In this document: in pieces, positions 12,541 to 27,251 of the stretch | Position numbering within the stretch: the first letter of the stretch is position 1 | How the letters are laid out: every line of letters begins with the position of its first letter | Origin: Circinella umbellata | Lineage: Eukaryota; Mucoromycota; Mucoromycetes; Mucorales; Lichtheimiaceae | DNA length: 64,000 bases | Assembly: GCA_025093555.1 (NCBI GenBank) | Contig: JAIWNF010000023.1 | Location: 620,001 to 684,000, forward strand | Direction of reading: 5' to 3' | Notes under the pieces: generated by a model | What the model was told of the DNA's origin: nothing | Seen by the model: the letters and a program-made list of their open reading frames with translations, nothing else | Databases searched by the model: none | Position numbers and translations under genes: made by a program

Positions 12541-14030
12541 ATGTCTGCCCGTATACGACTAGTAACCTTGGATGCATATAATACGCTATTTAGACCAAAA
12601 GGATCCTTGTCCGCGCAATATGTATAGTTTCAAAAAATTGGGAGAAACGAGTTTATTAAATAATATGAAACAATCCAAGGAAGCAACTTTATTTATTTTT
12701 GTATCTATGTAATAATATAGGCTCAGGAAGCAGTAAAACACGGTATACACGTAACAAAAGCAGCCGTCAGTCAGAATTTCGGTGAATCATATAAAAGTCA
12801 ACTCGAACGTGCTCCATTTTATGGCCTACAATTAGGCATGTCGACACGACAATGGTGGGAAGAGGTTTGATCAATTTTATTAGTTGCCATTAACAACGTT
12901 TTTATTTTATTTCATTTTACTTTTTTCGCTTTCATTGATTATTTTTTTCTATTGCCGAATATAGCTTGTCTATGCAACCTTCCTTGGTGCAGGTGCCAAC
13001 AAAAAAGGTATGTTGTTAGGTTATGTGTACCCATTATATATATGTATAAGAAACAAAAAAAAACTGTTTACAACGAATGAATTAATGTATATACTGTTTC
13101 AAATAGATTTGGACCCTGTATTTAACGATTTATTCAATTCACTTTATACACGATTTATGACTGCTGAAGGATATACAACATTCCCTGATGTACGAAGAAC
13201 ATTGATTCAATTACGGAAAAGTGGATTTCAAATGGGTGTTATTAGTAATTCAGATGAAAGAGTTTGTATGTTCATAAAATAATCATCATCTATTTATTGA
13301 TTGGGAGGTAGGAAAATGACTCATATAATAATATCCGATGATAATGATGATTGGATTTTTTTAATGCAAAAAAAAAATTATAGTGTCGGTCATGAAAAGT
13401 TTAGAATTAAATGATTATTTCGATTTTGTGTTGCCAAGCTGTATGGCAGGATATGAAAAACCCGAAGTACAAATTTTTGAAAAGGCTTGTGATATTACGG
13501 GTGTACGTCCTAATGAAGCATTGCATGTCGGTGATGATATAGAAAAGTAAGTTATATATATTATCCGTTTAATTATTAAGTACAATTAGGATTATTAACG
13601 TTGGATGATACTTATGTATTCTGTTTTTTAATTATTGCTTAGGGACTATTATGGTAATAAAAAGAAGCAAGCAGCAAAAAAAAAAGAATAGATGGATACA
13701 AAAAAAAAAGAAACTAACATCAACTCTATTGTAGGAGCACGTAATGCAGGAATGTATGCTACACTACTAAAAAGATGTACGTATTCATCGTCATCATGCA
13801 TCTATAAAATGCAAAATAATAAAACAAAATAATTGACTCATTGGATGATCTTATATGTAGGTAAATTGTCATACCAGGATTCAGCACCAGACTTGATAAC
13901 AGACTCGGTTCCTGGTCAAATACCACAAACCATCATGTCATTACAAGAATTATGTCCTTTGTTGTTAGGAATGAATGATAAACAACTGCCAACATCGCGT
14001 GATGATGGTGTGGTTGCTGCTTCACCTTAA
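12541..14030 (+). CDS. HAD-superfamily hydrolase (HDHD3/haloacid dehalogenase-like)
   Basis: Eight exons, 12541-12621, 12721-12864, 12965-13007, 13107-13265, 13384-13546, 13643-13653, 13735-13776 and 13861-14030, give 270 residues, close to HDHD3 proteins. HAD motif I is LVTLDAYNTLF, with Asp11 as the expected nucleophile. The usual second Asp of phosphatases (DxD) is Tyr here, as in haloacid dehalogenases (DAYGTL). Motif II is GVISNSDER, motif III is the Lys of GYEKPEVQIFEKA, and motif IV is HVGDDIEKDYYGARNAGM. Exon 6 is an 11-nt microexon encoding part of KDYYG, needed to keep motif IV in frame. The C-terminal about 45 residues have no motif. The substrate is unknown. The gene ends 450 bp from the convergent polyubiquitin gene. 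Confidence 0.88.
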
Positions 14031-14479
14031 AAAAAAAACTCATCCCCTCATTTTCCATAGTTCTCCGACACACAAGGTCTTTTTGTAACCTAGAACGTGT
14101 TCTTTTTTTAGCCTATTATTCACGTTCCCTTATCGTCTTTTCAATCTATATCTATTTTTTCATAACATGACGATGGGTATATTCTGTATAAAAAAAACAT
14201 ATCAACCATTTTTTCTTCTTCCACATTACCATTTATGCATTCAAAAAATAATTCATTAAAAAGAAAGGATATTTTTAACAAACAATGTTTGGCCTTTTTT
14301 TATATGCCGTTAGATTGTTTTATTGAATTCATTGTGTTAATATTGCAACAAAGAAAGGGGGAAATGTTATTTATCGGGGGGAGGGGGGTCGGTGGGATTT
14401 TTGTTATAAGCGAATGATGTTGTGTACTATTATACTATGTATGTGTGAGAGCGAGAGAGAAATGAATATAGAATGGTTT
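14031..14479. other. Convergent 3' flanks, no gene seen
   Basis: This stretch holds the 3' untranslated regions of the HAD and polyubiquitin genes. A small ORF at 14235-14417 has no features. A short G-rich run lies at 14377-14392. Confidence 0.55.
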
Positions 14480-18003
<3,524 letters not shown>

Positions 18004-20454
18004 ATGAAGAACGGTACGTAATAAATCTCATCCTTAAATGTCATCTCCACACAACCTCCTTTTTTTCCCATCAAAGCAAGATTAGTTTCGTGTTGTTGTT
18101 AAGATCCCTTATTACCTAACGGGAGGTTTTTTTTTTTTTTTTGTAAAGTTTATATAAATACTTGGTCTCCGTGTTTTTATTTTCGAGAAAAAAAATCATA
18201 TATAAACTAGTAAAAAGAAAAAAGAAAATAACAAACCTAACAACAATGCTTGGTTCTCGTCCTCACTCACTATTTCTATTTCCTTTTAACTCTACAATGA
18301 ATGTTCTACGATTAAATCCATTTGTTAATCTCTTTTTAGAATCTGTTGATACATTGGCTGTTAAACTCGGTGATCTTACTACCGACAAACGTTAGTAAAA
18401 AAAAAAGACTAAAAACTATATTCTCGACATAATGACAGTACACACAAGTGGATATATATATTTATATATACATAAACTAATATTTCATAATGTTTATTTA
18501 GCAACCGATGGTTCTGTACAAAAACCACAAGGTAAAAAAAAAATTATATATTCAATCGAGGACAATCGGAACTTGATCAAAAAAAGTAGATCAGAGTTAG
18601 ATTAAAAAGTTTTATTCTTTTTTACAGATCAAAAGCCAACAGTTAACAATGAAAAACCAAAAACTGAACAAGAAAAACAAAAAGGTAATATATAGCTAAC
18701 GCCTAGGCGAGAGAGACAGACACAAACACACATTAATTGAGTAACAGACTAATAATGAATATACTTTGTAATGTTGTTTTTTAGAAGAATCCAATTTAAT
18801 TAAAAGTACTCATACTGTCCAAGTTAAATTGGCAGATCAACAAGCAGACCCTAATTCGCCACTTTTTTCTGTCAAGTCCTTTGAAGAATTAGGATTGTAT
18901 GTAAACAAAAATGCACGAACAGGGAGGGAGAGAAGGATAGGGAGAGGAAGTCTATAGTTACTAAAACGTGTTGATGAAGAGGAGAAAGAACAACATAGAT
19001 ATACCTTTTATTTTTGTTACTTTATTGTTCAAGTGGGATGAGGAGAGAGAAAGATTATATATGTGTAGTTTTGATTTACTGACCAAAACATTAATATTTT
19101 CTTTTATATAGGAGCGATGAGTTACTTAAAGGTCTTTATGCAATGAAGTTTTCGAAACCATCTAAAATTCAAGAACGCGCACTTCCATTGCTTATTTCTA
19201 ACCCGTAAGTATTTGAAAAAAAAGCTTTTTTTTTTAATTCAAGAGAGGAAAAGAAGAAGAAGAAATGGAGCGAAAAAGAAAGGATTGGTAAAAAAAAAAA
19301 AATTATACAGAGAGAATAGTGTGGATAAAAAAAAAAGAGACAACGTTTTTATTTTGTTGCTATGTGAATGGTGAATTAACTAATAGAATCATATTATAAT
19401 TAGTCCACGAAACATGATCGGCCAATCGCAGAGCGGAACTGGCAAAACAGCAGCATTTGCATTGACTATGCTTACACGAGTAAATGAAGCCATTAATCAA
19501 CCACAAGCAGTTTGTTTGGCACCATCACGTGAATTGGCACGACAAATTCTTGATGTTGTCCAAGAAATGTCAAAATTCACAAAAATCACTAGCGTATTAG
19601 CAGTTAAGGATTCACTTCCTAAGGGACGACCCGTTCAGCAACAAATTGTTATTGGTACACCTGGTACCGTCCAAGAAGCCATTCGACGACGTCTTTTATT
19701 GACAAATCAAATTAAGATTTTTGTATTGGATGAAGCGGATAATATGTTGGATCAAGCTGGTTTGGGAGATCAAAGTATTCGTATCAAACAACAAATTAAG
19801 GGCAATTTCCAAGTCGTTTTATTTTCTGCTACATTCCCCGATCACGTTCGTAAATTCGCATCACGATTTGGTCCTCAAGCTAACGAAATTTCGTTGAAGC
19901 GTGAAGAATTATCAGTAGATTTGATTAAACAATTTTATATGGATTGTGATAGTCAGGAACACAAATATGAGGTACTTTGCAATTTGTATGATATTTTGAC
20001 TGTCAGTCAAAGTATCATCTTTTGTGCCAAACGTGACACAGCGGATGAAATTGCTAAACGTATGACCTCTATGGGACATGCTGTCGTTGCTTTACACGGT
20101 AAAATGGAACCAGAAGAACGTGATAAGGTCATGGATGATTTCCGACGAGGTGAATTCAAGGTTCTTATTACAACAAATGTGTTGGCTCGTGGTATTGATA
20201 TTTTACAAGTATCATTGGTCGTCAATTATGATTTACCCTTGGATCAACGTGGTCAACCAGATTATGAAGCTTATTTGCACAGAATCGGTCGTACTGGTCG
20301 ATTTGGACGTACTGGTGTTAGTGTAAATTTTGTACATGACAAAAAGAGTTGGGAATTGATGCATCAAATTGAAACACATTTCCAAAGAGAGATTACAAGA
20401 ATACCAACTGAGGATTGGGAAGAAGTGGAAAAACGATTCAAGAGTGTTCTATAA
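18004..20454 (+). CDS. DBP5: ATP-dependent RNA helicase Dbp5/DDX19 (mRNA export)
   Basis: Exons 18004-18013, 18340-18390, 18502-18531, 18628-18684, 18785-18896, 19112-19204 and 19404-20454 join to 467 residues. Dbp5 remodels mRNPs at the cytoplasmic face of the nuclear pore with Gle1. The Q-motif region reads [11 protein letters not shown] then [16 protein letters not shown]. Motif I is [10 protein letters not shown] (about 124-133), Ia [15 protein letters not shown] (about 227-230), III SAT, and [13 protein letters not shown]. The C-terminus ends in the expected [12 protein letters not shown]. Exon 1 is my choice: ATGAAGAACG followed by a consensus GTACGT donor and a TCTCTTTTTAG acceptor, which gives [13 protein letters not shown]. 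The alternative start at 18246 would add a hydrophobic leader ([10 protein letters not shown]...) unlike Dbp5. Core confidence is high and the N-terminus is less sure. Confidence 0.93.
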
Positions 20455-23400
20455 ATATTGAACCTTTCCTCTTCCCCCTTCCCCCCTCAACCTACCCTTT
20501 TCCTATTGTAAACAATGATAAGAATAATATTATTTCTCTTTTTTTTTTTCTTTTCTTTCTCTGTCTCTTACACACACATAAATTATAACTCTCTTTCTTT
20601 CTCTAACACCTTTCATCGCCCTTTTTTTTTCTCAAATCCCCCTACTGTTTTTTTTTTCAAGTTTATTAAAGAATTTCATTAACAATTTCATTTCTTCCCC
20701 CCAAACACACTCATACATCACCCAACAACAATACACGCTATCTATACTTACACAACAAAAAAATTAAATATATATACATATATAAACCAGTGTTTATGTG
20801 TCTAAAAGAAATATACATTGACTTTTTTTTTCATTCGATTCTATTAATACAACTTGTTTCTACGTAACTTATCCAGTAGAATCCTCGTTAATTTCATAAA
20901 TACACATTTTCATTTTCGTATTTCGTTTTCAATAATGAATATGTAGGTACAAAATGAATTCCGTTGCCTAATAAAGATATTAACTACTTTATCTAACATT
21001 AGACGTACGTACGTAAAAAGTAATTAATATTATTCTAGGGTGTATACTCACTTCTGTGTGATATAGCGGTATTGTTGGTGCGCACTGTAAAATTAGCGGT
21101 GTTGTACTGTATGAAATAAAAGAAAAATATCAAATTTGAGTAATTTGAAAAGGCATTTACTTATATCTATCATCTTATACAAAAAGTACAGTAACTAAAT
21201 ATATTAAATTTAGCTGTATTCATATGTTTACAAGTTACTTTTTGAGACAACACTTCAAGTATAACAATCAAAGTGGTACATTGTCATACCACAGCTCGTC
21301 CCTTTAAGCTTCAATCAATGTCGGAGACAACACCTGTGAAGCACGTGACATGAAAAGCTCGTACAACAGTTATGCAAGTATTTACTAGTTTAGTAGGACA
21401 AAACGTGTATTAATCATAGCAACAAGAAAGAAAAGTTTCAAAAGATCAGACAAATACAATCTATATCTTGCAAGGTTAGATACACTACCCGGAATGATAG
21501 TCTATGACGTGAAAGGTTTTGATCATAATGGGTAAACTAAATTGAAACTTGTCAAAAGTAAAGAAGATGGAGACTTGAAGAACTAGTTCTGTCTCGATAT
21601 TCAATTATAGTGGGAAATTATATCATTATTTTTAAGCATAAGGTAATATGGAGCTTATGCTGTTCTACCTAAAGTGTATATTTTTTTTATAATGAATTTC
21701 TCGGCGTTCGACGAGCATTAATTCAAGATGCATGAATAATAGTGAATCAAACAATATCTCAAGCCTATTTTTCATGGTCAATATTTTTGAACCTACCTTT
21801 AATGGTATCGTAATCAGTCCTTCAACACTTGTTCAGTGACTGTTATGTATCGGGATTTCTATAAAAGTTATTTATATGTTCTGTTTTAGAAACAAGTTGC
21901 TTCTGCAACTCATAATATAACCAATGGTGAATTTAGCTTTATCATTAAACAGTAGATAACCAATTGTTTTCATCATACATTTGCAAATATCTTAAGTAGA
22001 TGACTATTGGACAAAACAAGACAATTAGTATTATTTTTATTCGGATAGAACACTGGAATAGATCGTAGTACGTAATATTTACATTCAATTGGAATTATTG
22101 TGTTCGAAGGGACTATGTGATCCAAAGAAGAACTTTCAAAAAATATCAAGTAATTTTATTTGAAACTATTCTTATGCTGTCCTAAAAGTATCTAATATGG
22201 ACCGATGTAATCAAATTTGGTTTTTTCTGTATATATCTAATTATGATATAATAAATGTTCTTACACATAAATGATGATTTCTTTCTTCTTATTACTAGGG
22301 TAAACTACGTATAAATAATTTATAACAAACGTAAAAATTACAAGTTTTAAAATACTTTTTTTATTCATCGACAACAACAAAATATTTTTTTTTGTATTTG
22401 TATCGCACGTACGTAGTTACTGTTTTTTAAACTTATTATTTTATATACGTAATATATATATATGCTGTGATAAAAAATAGATTTTGTTCAACTTTTTCAA
22501 ACTCTTTTTTTTTTTTGTGAAGATCGAGGTTTGATTTTCGTACCCTCTCTTCCCCTTAAAAAGGGACTTCTTAAGCCTGGATATTATTAATAATTACCTT
22601 CCATTTTACTGTAAATTGCATTTGTTGTGTTACAGTTCCCTGTCAGTTTTGGTTTTAAAGTTCTCCTACAAGGGATCTAACTGAGTACGTGTATACTAAT
22701 CTTTTCTTTTTTCTCTTACCTTGTAAAAAAAAGGAAGGGACTGAAAAATTTCGTGAAACGGACAGGGAATAGTGTAGTGCGAACCTTCTTGTTGCTATGA
22801 TACGGTAGTGCTTCTTCCATAAATCGGTATTTTTTTCTATATTTTCTTGAGAACAAATAGTACATACCATAATGATACTAACGATTATACAATAACTGTC
22901 TCACTACATGGGTTCTTGTAATTATTGTTTTTGGTCAACTGATTATTTACAATGTGCGTGCATTTATTTTATATACGTAGAAAAAAAAGTTTCTTGTATT
23001 ACCTTTGATGCAATTTGAACGATAATGGCTTTTTTTTTATGGTTTTTGTACAACAAATAATAATTTACTCATTGTTACTATTATTTAAACGATCAAGATC
23101 CCTTCTTTACTAGTTTTAATATTGCGAGTAATTGCTAGAAAATGGTTATATATTATTGGGATAGAGTAAGTAGCACATGTAGCAGTTTTTTTTGTTTAAT
23201 TTAAAATCAATGCACGGTCCCTATATAAGGTCGAAAAAAAAGGTGCTTATATATGGTATTCGGGATACTACTTATTTGTTGTTAACCAAGGGGCTACAGC
23301 GGAAACGGAAGGTACTAGACAAAAAAAAAAGGGTACATCTTCATTACCAATGACGAGGGTTTTATCCATAATAAAATGAAAGAAGACTCTCTTTACTTAC

Positions 23401-23774
23401 TACTACTTCATAAAATAGAAACTTTGAGAAAGAGAACAAAATAGTTTTTCTTCTTATTGATAACAAGCATCACTTGACACTAACTTTTTTTTTATGGGAA
23501 AAAAAATAGAAGAGACAGTCGGGGATGCTTGGGGGTTACTCAAAAAAAAAAAAAATGAAAAAAGGGGGAGGAAAATGAAAAAAAAAAGTCGTCAAAAAAT
23601 AGTTTGTGTTGTAAAATGTAACTTTACTTCTTTATTATTCAAACTAAAACCTTCTCTTTTTCCTTCTCTTTCTCTCTCTTTTTTTTTTTTGTTTGACGTT
23701 GTAAAAGTATTTTTTATCATTATTCTTATTCTTATTATATAAAAGTAGTAGTATTTTAATATATTATTGTTATT
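20455..23774. other. Intergenic, about 3.3 kb, no gene supported
   Basis: The beginning (20460-20830) is a pyrimidine-rich 3' flank. A degenerate TIR pair lies at 20874-21109 and is listed separately. The rest is AT-rich. ORFs at 22655-22870 and 23494-23742 are low-complexity with no recognisable domain. The last 300 bases before the kinesin start are probably its promoter and leader. Confidence 0.5.
20874..21109. mobile_element. Possible decayed TIR element related to the 10892 element
   Basis: The left end CAGTAGAATCCTCGTTAATTT and the right end (other strand) CAGTACAACACCGCTAATTT share CAGTA and TAATTT, and both resemble the ends of the 10892-11418 element. Only the right end is flanked by TA; the left is preceded by ATC. 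The element would be 236 bp and non-coding. Confidence 0.3.
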
Positions 23775-26700
23775 ATGACAAAAGCCCCAACACAAGCTGC
23801 TGTACAAGTAGGCAAGTATATTAAAAAGGAACCAAGGAAGAGGAGTTTACTATCTTCTAATATGATAAAAAAAAAAAGACTAATGTAACCATGGAACAAC
23901 AACAATGCATATACAGCACTTCGTATTCGACCATTGAACGATCGTGATCGAGCACAACCTCGTTTTGCAAGTATTTCTGAAAATGATGTATTGAATGTAC
24001 AAGATAAAAATGTTCATGTGGTTTCTCAGGGCAAACTATTTCACTTTGACCAAGTATTTAAACCTTCGTGTTCACAATCCGATATTTTCTTAAGTGTGGG
24101 TGATAAACTTGTTCGTCATTTCGTTGATGGTAAATAAACAGTATATATATATTTCTATACTTTTATTGGTTTTTTTTTCAAAAGAGGAAAGAAGAAGAAA
24201 GAACAACACATAATAAATTATATATATTGATGACAACTAAATTGACTTTACCTGATAATATTCGTGCAGGTTATAACGTTACGATCCTTGCCTATGTATG
24301 TAATGAAAATAATGATCTAATAATAATAACATATAAAGAAAAAGAAAACAATCAGTAAACTAATCAATCTAATTCTCTCTATTTTCTATATATAACAACA
24401 TTTTTTATTACTTAGGGTCAAACATCATCAGGTAAATTTCTTTATTGGTAATAAGGAGGGGGTGATGGACCGAGGATCAGTCTTAAAATTAAATATTAAT
24501 ATAATATAAAAAACACTTAATTCGGGGGTTGATAGGTAAAACATATACGATGGGTACAGCACGATACAATGGCGGAGTGGAACATGAAGGTATTGTTCCA
24601 CGAGCTGTCGATTTACTTTTTGATCTTCTTGCTCCACCTTCTTCTGCAAGATCATCACCACCTCCAGCACCAGTATCACAATTATCTTATGGTAGAAGTC
24701 GTATGCGTCCACCGCGTAGTTCTGCTAGCTCCGCTGCTGCAAGTACTCCTCCTATTACCCCTCCAGCATCCATTACACACCAACAACAGCAAACACGGCG
24801 TCATACAGTCAAAGTATCCTTTGTTGAAATCTATAATGAAGAATTAATTGATCTTTTAAGTCCAGCATTGCCATCGGAACGACAGCCGATCACTATCCGT
24901 GAAGATGTCAAAGGTCAAATTTATTGGACAGGTGTCAAAGAAATGACAGTACAAAATGCAGATGATGTTCTCGCGTATTTACAACAAGGCACTGCTAATC
25001 GTGCCACGGGTGCTACAGACATGAATGAAAAATCATCTCGATCTCATGCTATTCTTTCTATTTCACTTAAACAAGAAAAATGGATACCCCGTGCAACAAG
25101 ACGAGCAGGACAAGATGAAACAGGGGCACCAGCTGGTGACTGGGTTATTACTACCTCGAAATTCCACTTTGTCGATTTAGCTGGTAGCGAACGGGTAAGT
25201 TATAAATATATTAATTTAAAACTATTTATAGTATAGGATGGATTGTTGATAAAGTTTCTTTCTTTTTTTTATGGGGTTGGATATAGTTAAAACGTACTGC
25301 AGCTGAAGGTGATCGACGTAAAGAAGGTATTAATATCAATGCGGGTCTTTCAGCATTGGGAAATGTGATTTCAGTATTAGGCGACCCCTCTAAGAAGAAT
25401 GTACATATTCCTTATCGTGATTCTAAACTGACGCGCTTGCTGCAAGATTCATTGGGCGGAAATGCAACAACATTAATGATTGCCTGTGCCAGTCCTGCTG
25501 AATACAATTTACCTGAAACCATAAATACTTTACAATATGCAAGTCGTGCACGTAATATTAAGAACAAGTTAGAAAAAAATGAAGTGGAGGAATGGATGAC
25601 GACGGACGACATTGACGTCTTACGTAATTTGATATCAAATTTGAAAAATGAACTTCGAAAAGGAGGTTCTTCGTCACCAGCAGCACCGAACGGTGTTAAT
25701 ACACCATTGGATACTGGATCACCTATCTTATCAGGTGGCAGTGGTGATTTTGATCAAGTATTTCAAGAACAACGAAATGAAATTGCTGATTTACAACGTC
25801 AAGTAGAAGAATTAGATGGTATAGCATCAGTAACACGTGAACGGAATCGGGTCGTTGAAGAAGAATTGCATCGAGTAAAAAATACCGATTTTCGACATGC
25901 CATGGGGCCTGATGCAGAACAGTATAAAAATACAATATCATCACTCGAGTCTCAACTTGCTATGGCTCGTGCATCATTGAATCATTCGGATTACATGTTT
26001 GAAGAACAACAAAGAAATATTGAACAATGCGAAATTGTTATGGAAGATCAAGAAAAACGAATTGAACATCTTGAACAACTTCTTAAACAACAGCGACAAT
26101 CAAAGGGAAACAACGATGATAATTCAGCGTTTGTAGATGAATTAAAGAGCACCATCAATAAATTTAAACAAGCAGAAGAAACGACTGAAATGCATATTCT
26201 TGATTTGTCTCGTAAATTAGATAGTGTAGAAGAATCTAATGTAAAATTACAAAAACAACTGAAAGATGAACAACAACAATACGAGGCAAAATTACTCAGC
26301 ATGACAAGCGAACTCGAAAAATTAAAGTCAGCTACAAATGCACAAGAGGAAGATCGATCTACAGCTACGTCATCGGCAGATGAAAAGGAAGAACGAAAAA
26401 CACTGCATCAACAAGTAGTACGTCTTCAAGAAAACGTGATTGCATTACAAACGCATTCTGAACAACGTGAAATAAAAAATCAACATCGAATTAAAACGTT
26501 ACAAGATCAGTTGAATCAGGCTGTGGATGAAAAGGAGGCCATGATGATGGCTCATCAAGAAGAATTAAATCGTACCAAGCGAGGCAGAAGACATGACAGT
26601 GATTACGATGATGATGAATATGAAGATGAAGATGAGGAGCAAGTTGAATCTCTTTCTATAACTCAAGCAACGGCATCCATTGGACCATCAGCTGATTTCA

Positions 26701-27251
26701 AGATGTTTTCAAACCAGTACGTTCAGCTTCATGATGTATATTCAACTCAAATAGAACGGTTGGAAATAGCATTAGATAAAACACAATCTTTATTGTCATC
26801 CAAAACAGAAATGATGATGGTTTCACGTAAGAATGCTACTGTGATGCGACGTGTTTCAGATTTAGATAAACAATTGAAGAGTCAAAAATTAAAAACGGAA
26901 GATGAAATGATCAAGTTTGAAATCACTTTCGATGAACATTTCCAAGCCAAGGATGTGGAATATATTTTACAAATATTGGAGAAAGCGGATCATGATCTCG
27001 AGATATTATGTAACAATACGATGAAATTGGAAGCTAAGCTACAAAAGACTGAAATGGCACTTCAAGGTAATAGTCAACAATTTCTTCACAAGAATCACCA
27101 TCATCACGATGAACAACGTGATATGGAAGAACTGAGACATAGAATGGATGCTATCAAGATTCATCCGGACGATTTGGTCGTTATGGATGAAAAACAACAA
27201 CGATCTTTGTTATTTGATCAACATGCTCAAAATACAAAATCTATCTGTTAA
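23775..27251 (+). CDS. Kinesin motor protein, kinesin-4 (KIF4/KIF21)-like
   Basis: Exons 23775-23811, 23917-24129, 24270-24295, 24416-24431, 24536-25194 and 25287-27251 give 971 residues. The N-terminal motor reads [11 protein letters not shown]. Its P-loop is GQTSSGKT (93-100, Ser replacing the usual Gly), switch I is [11 protein letters not shown] (about 260-270), and switch II is VDLAGSER. The neck-proximal helix ends at [11 protein letters not shown]. The strong SYNLPET-type loop and position of the tail favour kinesin-4, but the class should be confirmed by phylogeny. Residues about 130-187 are a Ser/Pro/Gln-rich insertion inside the motor. The tail is long coiled coil with an acidic patch ([12 protein letters not shown]). 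Intron 1 uses a GC donor, because only that splice gives VQVALRIRPL. Exon 4 is a 16-nt microexon coding for GQTSS of the P-loop. Confidence 0.92.

Noticed and set aside
22525..22570. tRNA-like T-arm sequence GAGGTTTGATTTTCG
   Set aside because: No matching acceptor stem, D-arm or anticodon arm around it.
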